Shown one piece after another: positions 46,301 through 58,225 of a DNA stretch of 64,000 nt. Source of the DNA: Macropodus opercularis (lineage: Eukaryota > Chordata > Actinopteri > Anabantiformes > Osphronemidae); the NCBI GenBank assembly GCA_030770545.1, contig CM061100.1, positions 3,293,501 to 3,357,500 of the forward strand. The letters run 5' to 3'. Numbering within the stretch: the first letter of the stretch is position 1; every line of letters starts with the position of its first letter. The notes under the pieces were generated by a model. It searched no databases, was not told where the DNA came from, and saw nothing but the letters and a program-made list of their open reading frames with translations. The translations under genes were made by a program, and so were the position numbers.

Positions 46301-49300
46301 ACAGTTTTATTAGGTTTATTGATTGAATCGCATTGTGTGTTTTCTTTAGGCACTGGGAGGCCATTAAGAAGTGGGATGAGGCCATTCATCTGACTCCCGA
46401 CAATCCACTACTGTATGAGATGAAGTCGCAGGTATATTATACGTTATATTGCATGGCTTAGTCTTGTTTTTTGTTTATGCAAGTGCCGGAAAATAAATAA
46501 AATTAAGTATTGAATTAATTTATTCTTTCAAACACCAGTAGCTACCTTTGGGGTGTTCTAGTTAATTTAGTTTGACTTCAGACAATGGTTCAAATGATCC
46601 ACACTGAAATGTTATCCATTGTGTCTAATTTCAGACCTAAAGACTGTGTACACCTGGACAGGACAATAGTTCACATTCTGGCTGACTTAGTGATCAGCAG
46701 GTACTTCCGGTAACTAAAATTTAAAAAAAAAAACAATAACTCAAATACTCCATTCATGACCTTGTGTACTGTATGTGCACGTGAGTATCAGCATGGTCAC
46801 CAACATCCTCAGCTGCCTCTCTGGTATGCTTTTAAGTCAGATAAGTGATATCAGCACACTGATGTCACCACTGAAAGTCTGCAGCGTGTTTCCAACTGCT
46901 TGGTTTTTACTCAAGCTCCATTTCCTTCTTTTCTCCTGCAGCTTTCTGTTCCTCTCCTTTTTGGCGGATATGCCGTTTTTGCTCGGTATAAATATGTCTT
47001 CCTTAGTCAGAGGAGGTCAGACAAATACAGTTCTCTCCATTAACACAATAGAATCTATCCTTCCAGCTGCAACCATGCCCATCAGATGCCTAATGTGATA
47101 TTACCCATTACAGGATATTTGAGAAGGAAATTGTTAGAGGACCAGGTCTGGAGAAAACCACCATAACAAGGCTTTTTCCTTGTGCTATGACTAATATGTG
47201 ACATAGCCGCAAAGTTTAGTTTAGATTTGACCTTAATGTGCATGAACATACATGTATACACAATTTAATTATTTGTTGTTGTCACTGTTCGTGTTATTCA
47301 TAGTCATTAAGTGAAACTCATCAAATCCCCATTACCAGCCCAGATGACGAGCATGGTTATGCGGATCGTTTACTTCCCTTTATTGCTTTTTCGTTCCCTG
47401 TAACTCAATCAGCTTGGGCCTAATATGTGCAGCCTCCTGTCTGTCTGTATGTCTGTCATAGCAGTTTTTAGTGTGCTCTGGAGAGTATAGACTGCATTAT
47501 TAAAACTGTCACTGCATGACCTGAGCCTACAGAGGTTATGCACATGTCACAAACCTGCCAGACCATCCCCCAATCTTCAAATGAGTGGAAACAGTAGCAG
47601 CTCAAACAAACAAATCTCTGCTGACCTAAAGACAGCTGGACTCATCAAGCATCGTCACAGCTTATCGAAGAACCAGTGGTTCATTTACATTCACTGTCTC
47701 TTTTACAGGTGACTGAAAGGACTGTCATAGAAGCACGTGATGCATTTTCACAGTGCCAAGTGTCAGATATAAAGGCATACAAGACCAAAAGTGATCTAGT
47801 TGAACATACGCAGGACACTTGATGGTGGATTCAGCTTTAATTTGTTTTCGGGTGAATGTGACGTTGCCATGTGTTGATAAATCATGTTTCCTGCCGCTTA
47901 AATGTACCTGGATTTAATGCTGGGAAAGTACACGAGGCAAAGCTGTAATGAATCCCACTTGAGCAAACACTAGATGTCAGGTGGAGAGGGAAGAACTCCC
48001 TTCAACGAAAGAACCCGCCAGAACAACCAGGGTCACAGTGGGCAGTCATCTGCCTCAACCAATGGGCAGGTTGGTAGGGGCTGCAGCTGAACGCTGGAAA
48101 TATACAGCCCAGAGGACAAGAAGCTAATGACATGCAAGATGCATGTTGGAGTACCTGGAGAAAACCCACACATGCAAATGCCACAGAGAAAGGTGACTGG
48201 TGGATTAGAAGCCAGGCCCTTGCTGTGAGGGAGCAGCAAGGACCTGTACTGAGTACTAACCACTACTAATTGGTTTAGTGTCTTAGCAAAAGAAGATTCA
48301 TGAAAATATGCAAGGTTGAAGAAGGAAATGACTTCAGTGCTTTCTTGTTCCGTCCTGTATATTGTGGTCTAATGATCTAATTGTTACATCACTAAGACAA
48401 CAAATTCAATAAAAAAGCAATTATTACTGAAGGTTAATTGCTTAGTGAATAGTTTGATTTCTCTAATGTCAGAAGGACAACATTTTAACAAATTTTACTC
48501 TGTATTAGAAAAAAGGTTATTTGTCCTAAGTCTGTCCTGTTTTGGTGTCTCCACAGGTACTGACCATTTTGCAGGAAGTGTTCCCAGCTGTAAAGGCAGC
48601 AGAGATGGCTGTGAAGTTCCGCCCCCTGTGGTGGGAGGGTTGGCAGACTCTGGGCCGGGCCCAACTCAACCTTGGAGAGGTGGATCTGGTGAGTATGGTT
48701 GGGACTACATTCCAGAAAAAAAAGTTATTAGAATAAGGCACAAAATGAACGCAAGCACTAGGTGTGGAAATGTGTGAGGAGGCATGATTGGAAGAAGCAG
48801 CACAACCTGAACAAAGCCTAACATTTTGTACTAATTGGAGGTGACGTATTGGGGTTGCCAAGCTCATGCCCTGCAGTAATTAAAATAAATCTGATGTAAA
48901 AAAGGCTCCTTGCATGTGCTAATGCACCAAAAGGTACAAATTCACATTCACTGTGTAATGATGCACAGCAGGTGATGGCGTCTTCAGTCGGTGATTAGTT
49001 CACCTGACTGTTCTCATCTGCTGTAGGTTGTAACCATTGAAGATTCATCTGTAGTTTCTGTTTACTACTTCTCACAAACTCCTTGCCCCCTGATGAAGTG
49101 CCTCTTTCAAAGCACACCCAAAGCCTGGGGCTTGGACGATTGCTTAAATTACACCAGAACACGCTGGCACCTGTGAGTGTATCACAGTTACACTGTTCAC
49201 CCGTTTGGAGCCAAGCAAACAAGTCAAATGTGTTGCTCTTACATGTACTGGAGCTCGAGACCTGTCCTACAGCATCAAAAACAACAATGAGAAGTGTTGA

Positions 49301-50552
49301 AAGTTACCTGAGCTTTAACTAAACCTAATATAGACACACCTCCGTCTATAATGAAGCAGCTGAAAAGAAAGACGGGAAGAGCACATCTATTTTTATCGAA
49401 GCTTGTTCAGTCAGGTTTTAGGATTTTGTATCAACATGTTTGAGTAGTACCTGTTTGTGCAAAGGTGAGTTCAGTTATTTCCCATTTTGTTTTTTTACCT
49501 CCTATTTTCCACTCCTTTCTCAGTCAAGGAAAATGGAAAAGTACCCCAACAGAGCAAACAATAACTTCTTAATTAGAGGTTCTTTTTTTCTGTATTATCA
49601 CTGGCACTGACTGCATGACAGATCTGTTATCTTGCCAATATTATTATTAACTTAATTATTGACTTAATGTCTTGGCAAAGCTGCTTATTCTGACTGCAAT
49701 ATTATTTTTCTGTTAAAGGATTAAAAATGGAAAAAAAGAAGACTAATATTCTGCTTCAGACACAGACAGTTTTTTTAGTTATTTGTTGCAAAGTTAATAG
49801 AAATTCATCGAAAGCGAAAAAAGGTGCTGTTAAGGAATCAGGAAAATACCAGAGCGAGTATTTGTTATGGTCATCGGTGCATTCACTTGCACAGAGTTGA
49901 TTCTTAGTTTGCCAACAAATTCTCAGACCGACAGGGTAAGATTTTTATAAAAGGTAAAAGCTCACTCACTCTGATGCAACAGGTGCAAATGAAAAGCTGT
50001 TGTTAATTAATGAAGGCATAAAACCAACGATAAATGTCTTCTGACACTCAAGGAGGCTGTAGAGAGTGTAAAGAAGTGAAAGAAAACCTCAGGAATCGTC
50101 CTTGTTTCAGTGATATTTGCCAAGAACCGCATGGCGCAAGCGAAACGGCAAAAGCTTACTTGGTGCTGTCTCTCCAGGCGGTGAGGTCTTTCCAGGTTGC
50201 GATCCACCTCTGCCCATCAGAGCGCACTCTGTGGCAGGAAGACCTGGAGTGGGCTTGGAGGTTACGGACGCAGCAATTAGCAACCAAAGAAAAGATTCGG
50301 CAGGAGGAAGAGACCAAGAAACAGATCCTTAATGCCCCAGAGCTCGAGCAGGACTATGATTTTGAATCTGATGAGGTGCTGGCGGCCTGCGTGGCTGTCG
50401 CTGAGCGGCAGACACATTATGAGCAGCTGAAGAAGACCACTGTGGTCATGGACACTGAGGGGAACATAAAAACTGTTGTCACTGGAGAAGCGGGGTCTGA
50501 GGACACAGTCACGCCATCGCAGGAACAGTGCATCAAAGCAAGAGGACTTTGA
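43342..50552 (+). CDS. ttc33: Tetratricopeptide repeat protein 33, complete, four exons
   Basis: A TPR-containing protein of poorly defined function; TPRs generally serve protein-protein binding. Exons: 43342-43571, 46350-46431, 48557-48688, 50178-50552, all GT-AG, phases 2, 0, 0, giving 272 residues (human about 262). The ATG sits in a near-perfect Kozak context (gccgccATGG). Visible: conserved N-terminus MASFGWKRKAGEKVSK; an acidic, Gly-rich spacer 24-41; LHAVKRRRQVLLEDCA; TPR units from about residue 62 (LKDEGALLAEQGRHWEAIKK) across exons 2-4 (AAEMAVKF and GWQTLGRAQLNLGE); a charged helix (KEKIRQEEETKKQ); the family motif DYDFESDE near residue 200; and terminal CIKARGL, where human ends IKAR. 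Intron 1 (2.8 kb) and intron 2 (2.1 kb) carry repeats; intron 3 (1.5 kb) shows nothing. Lying between prkaa1 and ptger4 matches human 5p13. Confidence 0.95.
43855..43938 (+). repeat. LINE-type 3' tail (ttc33 intron 1)
   Basis: caattgagcttccccgatat followed by gggaccaataaatacat and repeated TATCT units is the usual fish non-LTR 3' end. It is a relative of the copy at 28730-28842. 5'-truncated. Confidence 0.7.
46111..46133. repeat. (GTGTA)n pentanucleotide repeat
   Basis: Just over four and a half perfect GTGTA units in ttc33 intron 1. Confidence 0.9.
47995..48265 (-). repeat. Two fused interspersed-repeat remnants (ttc33 intron 2)
   Basis: The reverse complement reads gtggttagtactcagtacag, gtccttgctgctccctcaca, gcaagggcctggcttctaat, then gtgtgggttttctccaggta, as in the common fish repeat also seen decayed at 15815-15990. 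It continues into ggttgaggcagatgactgcc and ctggttgttctggcgggtt, which belongs to the sequence type seen at 37895-38140. Family names not assigned. Confidence 0.65.
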
Positions 50553-53500
50553 AGTGGCCTCCCCTTGAATCAGTTTGCCCTGGGCCCATTTGGACGGAAC
50601 TGTATTTGTAAAACATTTTGTCTAATAGCTAACATACTCGCTGGTTATGTTACAATACTCATACAAAAAACAACTGTTACAAAACAAATTTACAGAGAAG
50701 GGAACATTAGTAAAAGGAAGCACACAGCAGGTATCGTGAGGTGTACTAATAAATCACATAACTATGATTTTATGTTTCACAATTATTATATTAAATATTC
50801 CAGGATTAGCATAAAAACTAAAACTAAAAATTCAAGATATGACATTTTGCAGAATAAACAGGAAAAATTCACACACAAACTCTGGCTCTGTCCCAGCACC
50901 TCACTTGTTATTTGATTGCAGTTGATCATTTTACTTTAGAGCAAAAATTACAAAAGCCCAGCATTTAAAAGCCACTGCACCCTGGAAAGCCCTGGAATAA
51001 ATAAGCCTTCAGATCAAACCACATAATAGTAGCTGAGAACATTAATGATGCAAAAGAAAAACCACTTAGCACTGTGTCCTTTAAACAACTGTAGATGCAG
51101 CATCTAATTATTTCCAGTGAAATTCTCCAGTTAAACCCCAAAACAAGTCAAAAACGTTGAATAGTTAAATGTGAAAGAATTCAGTTCGGATTACTGCCTT
51201 CAGTGTCATTGTTGGAAGCATCTACGTTTGCTGGCATTAGAAAGTATTATGTTGTTTTTGCTTTCGTTGTATTTCAGTATCCGTCAAGTTAATTGTGAAC
51301 TTGCAGCAGCCTCCATTTATTTGTGCTCTTATAGCCAATTATTGTCAAGAAAGTAATGAAACTAGTGCTTCTCAGTTTTGTAGGTCAGTGTAAATATAGA
51401 AATAATTTACTTTCTATAAAAGTAGCACTGAGAGTCTCTAGTGTATATGCTCTGGATTAACTTTCTGTACAGATTAGATATAACAAAACTTAGAATATCA
51501 GTAGAGAAGCAAATCACTGGAAGCAGGAAAGCAAACAGGGCTACTCGTGTACATAGAAACATAACTTACAGTGGTTATACACCTAGATCATCATAGATAC
51601 CGTAAGTCTATGTGACAACAGAGCTGTACTAATTGATTGCAATTTAAGTACAAATATTAAACAAAAAGTCTTGATTACATAAAGAGACACACCCTCATCT
51701 TTGACACACCCAAGTAATTGCTGGAGCAGCTGTTGTTTCTAGAAGTTGCATAATAAGACGAATAGAGGTAACGTGTATAAACAAGGCGTGTCAAGAGATT
51801 TTAGGTTAAATACACATCTGGGAGCTTTAGTCAATTGCTGTTCTTCAGGGAATGCTGGAAACAAGTCACTTTGGTCTTCTGATATTCTGGGTATTGATTG
51901 AACTATGTCATCAAACTTTGACATTTGTCTTTTTTGTGGTTGTTCTTGATGAAATGCCAGCAAAATTTAAACAAGTCACAGGTCACAGAAATTGGATTCA
52001 TATGTGTAGATGAATAAAACTAAAACTAAACCGATGTTACACATTATGCAACAGCCTCTCTGTTTGTCCTTTCATTCTTAAATGAGTCCAATTAAACTCT
52101 GCGTATACAAAATGTTTACTGTGGTCAGGCATGGTGATGGTTTACATGTGGGGTGTGTTGTGAAACAACTGGAGCTCAAAATCACAACTTTTTACTCCTG
52201 CAGTGAGACTGCAGCACTGGATGCATCGATTCATCAAACAAAAAGTATTTACCAAGTGTTCTTCACCCAAATTCAGATAATTATGTCCGTTATCTGTAGA
52301 TGGGCAGACAGGTCAGGTAGCAAAGCTATGCCAGTACATTTTAAACTACAAGATACGAACTGTAGTAAGTCTGGAAATGTCACAGACTAATCTACAGTCT
52401 AATGTTGTGATGCTGTACAGGTTGGATTTGCACCTTTACTATTTGGATTATCAGATGCATTTGAGGTAATGGAAGCCTTTACCTTCATCTGAATGTGATG
52501 CTAATACTGTCAAAAGTACAACCCAACTGTAAAAGTCATGATGAATCTGTTGTCATATCAGATCTGTCATTGCCGGTTTGTTCTTAACTCCCTGCCAAAA
52601 GCCACATCACAGCACTGTCCGTTTTTTAGTGACCAGTTGTTTTCACAGGCCCCTCGTGGTTTAATGTGTTTAAATCTCTAAAACAGCCTGTCACGTATAC
52701 TATAGCGTATCATTGGTGCCAGCTGACGAGTTGAGGGGAATTTCCAAGAATAATGTTTTTCCTCTGTTAAACCCTGTCTGTTTTGTCAATCAGTATTTCC
52801 ATCCTCCCAAGAGATTTAACAGATTTTCGGCCTAGGGTCATCGCTTTTAACAACTTATTGTTCTCAGAGGCCAGATTGTGCCAATCTCAGAAGCCTCTGG
52901 ACTCCATCCAAACTATCTCTGAAATTCTGCAGGGGAGGAGAAGCCATCTTTAGCAAGTGTGCAGTGTTGTCATCTGATCTGGATATCTGTGTGTGTTTTA
53001 GCCATCAGTGTGAAGTAGATGAAAAGATTGCGTGTGTTTTCTTGGCAGATAAACGATGCGGTGATATTTCTATCGTAGGGTGTTTGAACTCCAGTGATCT
53101 TTGTGTCTGTTTCCTGTAAATGAATTATGCAGCGAGAATCTTCACAGCTAAATAATTGGTGTTTTCTTCAGATGTATCACTTCTTTGGTGAGTTTTATTG
53201 TTTGGATGAATAAAGTTGGGACAACTAACCACTGAGTTCAAGTCATCTTCAAATTGTTACAGTACATTGAGGAATGTTCAGCATTTCAGACTTGTTGAGG
53301 TAGTTGACTATAGTTATTAATTACTGAATTTAAAACCATCAGTTTCTCTTTCTACACAAAAGACATTGGATTATAAACATGTTTAAATCAACAGTAAGAA
53401 GTGTCACAAAAGCCTGACATCCAGTCAAAAAATGCATCAGACGGAGGCTATTGTCTTCACTTTTTATTCCTCTTCTTTACCTAAAATGCTGGATTAGTTA

Positions 53501-54522
53501 AGAGTCATCACACATTACATCAAGGTAAAATAAGGAGAAGTTGAATCGAAGAGCTGGTATCATGGAACCTAGTCACCAAAACGTCTTTATACCTGAATTG
53601 GTTTTTCCTAACAGCTCAGATTCCTCATCGTCCTCTGGCTGATCTTTATGAAGCTATTTTAATAAATTTGCATAATTCATAAGTATTTACACCAATTAGC
53701 TGAAGGTTTGAATGCAGCCATTAATACTACGACCTAATGAATAATAACATTCTTATAAGGCAGCTGTGCACTGTGCTAGTTGGTGAAGGTGAAGGAATAA
53801 TAAGCATGAGGATATCGTACAGTTTACATCCGCCAAAGCTGAAACTGAGTCTGGCAGGAAGAAAATTTTTCATTTCTTCTCCATTTCTCAAATTCAGATT
53901 TTCCACAATACTTTTAGTTCATACAGAGTGAAAGTGGCAACAGCAGTAGTCAAGCAGTAGCACGTTCCTTTAGGAAGCAATGTGGCGACTACAGTATAGC
54001 TGCCTTACGTACAGGGAATGGCGTGATTGTATGTATGTACCAAAATAAACTATGAACCTATTAATTCTGCGCAAATTAAAAATGGCTCCAAATAATCTGA
54101 ACCTTCTCACAGAGAAGATAATAGCATACAATTTCATACGTAGAATAAATGAACGTATCGAAACAATGTTCACATTTACAGTCGCTGTGCAGGTTTTCAA
54201 AATGCAAAAACAAAATTTTAAAGAGCCTAGCAGTGGTTTTAGTGACAGTGGTGAAAAAGTGCAGTACGGTGCCATGTTGTGTATGTGTGTGGAAATGTTA
54301 GGATGTGGTCTGTGATTTGATGATTGAGGAGCAACACACAGATGATCGTTTTCAATCGCAGCATATCTGTGACTAATCAGTCCACTACTCATCTACAAAC
54401 GGAACAATACTTGAGAAGCTTTTCCTTTTATATCACATCTTGCCAGTGCTTTCATTAGTTCCTACGTTGTTCCAAAACAGTCCAATCACAGGGATAAAAA
54501 CCGTTTGAGTCCATGAGAACCG
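50553..54522. other. Convergent 3' regions of ttc33 and ptger4
   Basis: About 4 kb, AT-rich, between two tail-to-tail genes. Plus-strand AATAAA hexamers for ttc33 lie at 50748-50753 and 50853-50858. On the minus strand, TTTATT at 53463-53468 is one candidate end for ptger4, which would mean a 3' UTR of about 1 kb. The remaining open frames have no recognised domain. Exact ends are not determined. Confidence 0.5.
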
Positions 54523-56594
54523 TTAAATGCATTTCTCCTGCATGTTGGCAGTCTTGTCTGGGAACGTCACATGTAGAGCCTGGTCCTTCAGGCACAGTGA
54601 AGGCTCTCTCAGTGGCTTGTCTGGTGCTGTGCCCTCTATGTCATTCTGTGAAAGCCCCTTCTGATGCCCCTTGACATCCAGGGGACCTTGCGATATCTGT
54701 CCGTCTGTTGGCCTGGAGCCGTCCTGTGCGACAGCCTGAAGTGACCCCAGCCTCTCTGTGTTTGTCCCAGATGGGTACAGGAAGGTCTGCGAAGTGCAAA
54801 CCATTTCCCGTAGCTCATGTGACATGAGTGACGGGGAGTCCTGAGAGATGATGGAGGAGCAGAGGTGTCCGCTCCTTTGCCCCCGTCCACCCATTTTGCA
54901 GAAGAGAAACTTTATTTTTTCCATAAGTTTGAGGACCACTGTCTTTCTGAGCAGGATATAGATCCAGGGGTCCAGGATGGGGTTGACAGAGGCCATGCGG
55001 ATGGCCAGTAAGTCTTTATTCAACCCTAATGGTTCTTCTTTCTGGTTTTTGTATAGCTGGTTGACAAAAATCCTTAACTGGGGGCAGAGGAGAAAAAAAA
55101 GCATGGGAAGATGGTTAGCAATGCCAGGCAAGAGGCCAGTAAAAACAGAGCCGCTCAAAATGATCTTTTCTCAAAGCAAGACACACAATAAAAATAAAAT
55201 AAAAACGAAAAATCTATCAAAAAGTGCAGTCTGTCCATTTTAAATCTTTTTTACTGGGGTGGAATCTTTTGACTGAACTGAATGAGAAACGGTCTTTAGC
55301 TGTGTGATTCCATCAACTTAACCACCAGACTGTTTCACATTAACCTTTCAATTTAACAAAACGAAGAGTTAATTGTGTTTCCCCATTTCACCCGTTAGAA
55401 GCACGTTGGGCTTTTTTAGAACCACTATGATGCGTCGGGTGTTTGCAAACAATACACGAGTTGGCTCTAAATAGCTGTGAGCCACGTTGTTTCGTATTGC
55501 GCTAAGGATGGAGCTTGAAACAGTACAAGCAGCTGAAGTGATCGGCATGAACGGGCGCGCTTGTGGTTCAGAGAAGTGCGTCATTTGACCGCAACTCTCC
55601 AAACCTGGAACACAAAGTTCACGTACATGTTTATTATTATTTGCTGGTAATGTGGGTGCACGACACTGGCGGTTAACTTGATCTGGTGTTATGTATTATA
55701 TATTTGAGCTGTGTTTCGTTTATTGCATGTTTTCGCTGTGATTTCTCTAGTGGAAAGTCATCCACCCGTGCGTCTGCTGCGAACACAGTCTGTGCAAAAC
55801 TGAATCGGTTCCGTACTCACCACTAAAGGTATAGAGCAGATGAGCACCACGGCGGACGTAGCAATAAGCACGATCACCATCTGGATCTCTGCTCCAGCCA
55901 GTCGCCTGAAACTCCGTCTGCGCCGGAGCTCCGCGATGCGCCGCTGCCCGGTGCCCAGAGACGTGCGGCGAATAAAGCGCTTATGCATGAGGATGAGAGC
56001 CCCGCACACCATCACGTTGCATATGACGGTGGCCAGCACCACTACAGAATTCACTCCGGCGTACATCAGATTGAAGGCCATGACTGTAGTGTGGTTGTTG
56101 TGCCAGTCTATGAAACACCACGTCCCCGGCTTCTGGAGCGTGACCTGGCCCAGTCCCAGGCCGGGCAGCGCGCAAAACAAGATGTTGGAGACATAAATGA
56201 CCAGAAGAGTCAGCGCAGCAAGTTTTTGGTTTATGTACTCGTTGTAGAAGTACGCGTGGTTTATGGCCAGGTATCTTTCCACGGACATTGCAAAGACAAT
56301 GCTGAGCTGGACCAAGAAGAAAAAGAGCAGGATGAAGCCGGAGTACTGGCACAGTGGCTCACCTCCTGGCCAGGAGCCCTTCACGTAGGTGGCGATAGTT
56401 ACGGGGCTGGCGAGCATGGTGCCCAGCAGGTCTGTCACTGCTAAGCCGCACACCAGCGTGTAGAAAGTTGTCTCCTTCTGTTCCTTTCGTGAGATCCGCA
56501 ACACCACTATGGCGATGACATTTCCCACCACCCCAAAAATGAACATAATCGAAGGGATGGTGGGCGGTTGGCGCGTTATCACCGTGGAGTTCAT
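54523..56594 (-). CDS. ptger4: Prostaglandin E2 receptor EP4, complete coding region, two exons
   Basis: A plasma-membrane seven-helix receptor for PGE2, coupled to Gs and cAMP in mammals. On the minus strand the exons are 56594-55821 (258 codons) and 55077-54523 (184 codons plus stop): 442 residues, human 488. The intron has a GTGAGT donor and a cctctgcccccag acceptor and splits helix 6 at the same place as human (SIPLV then RIFVNQLY). Visible: N-terminal sequon NST; helix 1 from about 15; KEQKETTFYTLVCGLAVTDL; Cys82-Cys160 disulfide pair; ERY 106-108 in place of DRY; prostanoid motif GTWCFIDW at 157-164; helix 7 with Arg285 (AIRMASVNPILDPWIY); C-terminus HVTFPDKTANMQEKCI, like human. The open frame continues upstream, but only with TTG; the first ATG is at 56594. 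The third intracellular loop is much shorter than in human (no Ala-rich stretch). Which teleost ptger4 paralogue this is cannot be decided here. Confidence 0.95.
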
Positions 56595-57000
56595 AGCGAT
56601 TCTTCGTTCGGGGTTTCTCGCGAAGCAAAGTTTCCCCTCGCGCCTCCGAGGTAACGACACTTGACGATGCCGCGCGCTATCCAGTGTCTCCAATAATAAC
56701 CAAATCCATTGTCTCCAACTGTGGGTTTTACGCGCAGACGGTAAACTCCATATCCCGCCGAGGTCTTCCAGAAAACAAGGAACCTACGGGGAACACATCT
56801 AATGGAACAGGTTTGCAAACGATGCTCCGAGGCAGAGAGCTGCGCCTCACGTTGTTATCGCGCTTCTCGCTGACAGAGAAGTTTCATCTTGCGCCACTGG
56901 CGACGGCTCCTCCTCCGCATTCGCTGCAGCCAGTGAGATGTGCGCAGCCTGACTGAACAGATGCGAGCTCCAGCTTATCGTTTTAGTTCCTCGTCAGTAC
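56595..57000 (-). promoter_or_regulatory. ptger4: ptger4 5' UTR and proximal upstream region
   Basis: Relatively CG-rich sequence upstream of the receptor ATG, in contrast to the AT-rich flank beyond. Human PTGER4 has a non-coding first exon, so part of this may be UTR or a promoter. No TATA box or single decisive motif was identified. Confidence 0.35.
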
Positions 57001-58179
57001 TGAGTTCATCCAGAAGTTGACCGACACCACCCTCGCCTCCTCTGATGTCATCCTTCCTCTACTGTAAATGACAAAGCGGAATGTTCACGAATACATTGTA
57101 TAGCTGTTCTGTAGTAAAGATATTTTATATATTATATGTGAGTGCTTTCTAAAATGCAATGCATTTGTCGAGACATTATAGCGTCTGCCTGCCAAAACCC
57201 CATCCCCACAGTTCACCATAAATAGTTTGAGTAGTTCCATTAGTTGAAATGAAGTCAACTTTCTTTCTCGATCATTTGAAATCTCCAACAAAAACAAACT
57301 CCTTGTCAGGACAGGCCTGAAAAACTGAAAATTAAGTGAGAATGGTAGAGATTCATTTTAATCAATATAAATGTATAGAATTATCAGCTTCGTCTTCAAA
57401 ACTGAGAAAGGATAAACAGATAAATCTGCTCTGCAAAAAAGACAATACAAATATTATTTTAATTTGATTTCTCATGTAAAATTGAACCTGCCAGTCAAAG
57501 CGTGATGTTACTTTAGTGACATAAACACTTTTGCATCTCACACTAAGCTCATAAAGTCCCGAAATGTGAAAACGCCTAAGCCACAAGTTCACATGCTAAA
57601 AACACCTCTAACCACTGTTCACATACTCCACTGAGGCAGGAAAGTACTGAAGCCTCTGTCGGGAGTTGAACTAAATAATTCGCAAATCTTTCCAAAAAGG
57701 TAATTATACGTGCATCTGAATGAAAATTATGTTATTGTGTTACCACAACTTTAGGCAGCGAGTATTTTTCATTTTTTAATTAGAATTGCCTTTGTTCTGT
57801 TTCTCCTGAAAAGAATCAAACGTCTTCAGCTTCAGCTACAACAGCTGTAGCAGATAAATATCTAAATGTTTGTTAGGACACAGGAAGTTGACAGTGTGAT
57901 TCAAACAGTGACTAACAAATCAATTCTGTTATTTCTAGTCAGTAAACACAATGTTTTAGCGCAGGATGTTAGTGTTTGTACACTTTGACAAAGCAGTGGA
58001 GTGATGTGCGATCTGTGGTGTGTGCTGCTGCTTCATGTTCGCCACCAAACTCGGAGGAAATTGTCACAGAGGAACCACTTCCTGTGACCTTGGGATGAGG
58101 TTTTCACTCTAGAAGAGGAAATGTGCACAGAAGCTGACAAGACCCACTATCTTATAGAACTACAGTTATTATGATTCGT

Positions 58180-58225
58180 GATGGTGACAAATTGCTCTGT
58201 AAATAAAGATTATTATTATTATATC
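58180..58225 (+). repeat. LINE/SINE-like 3' tail
   Basis: caaattgctctgtaaataaa followed by gattattattattat resembles common fish retroelement 3' ends. Short, and the boundary is uncertain. Confidence 0.4.

Noticed and set aside
53970..54392. 140-codon minus-strand open frame
   Set aside because: It lies in the probable ptger4 3' UTR, contains no known motif, has unlikely composition and no splice context.
55758..55820. Continuation of the EP4 frame past helix 6 (SIPLVVSTEP...)
   Set aside because: It runs into intron. The GTGAGT donor after codon 258 joins in phase to RIFVNQLY, restoring helices 6-7.
56595..56693. 33-residue N-terminal extension of the EP4 frame
   Set aside because: The extension would start at TTG, not ATG. 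The first ATG at 56594 gives the N-terminus expected for EP4, with a sequon just after Met.
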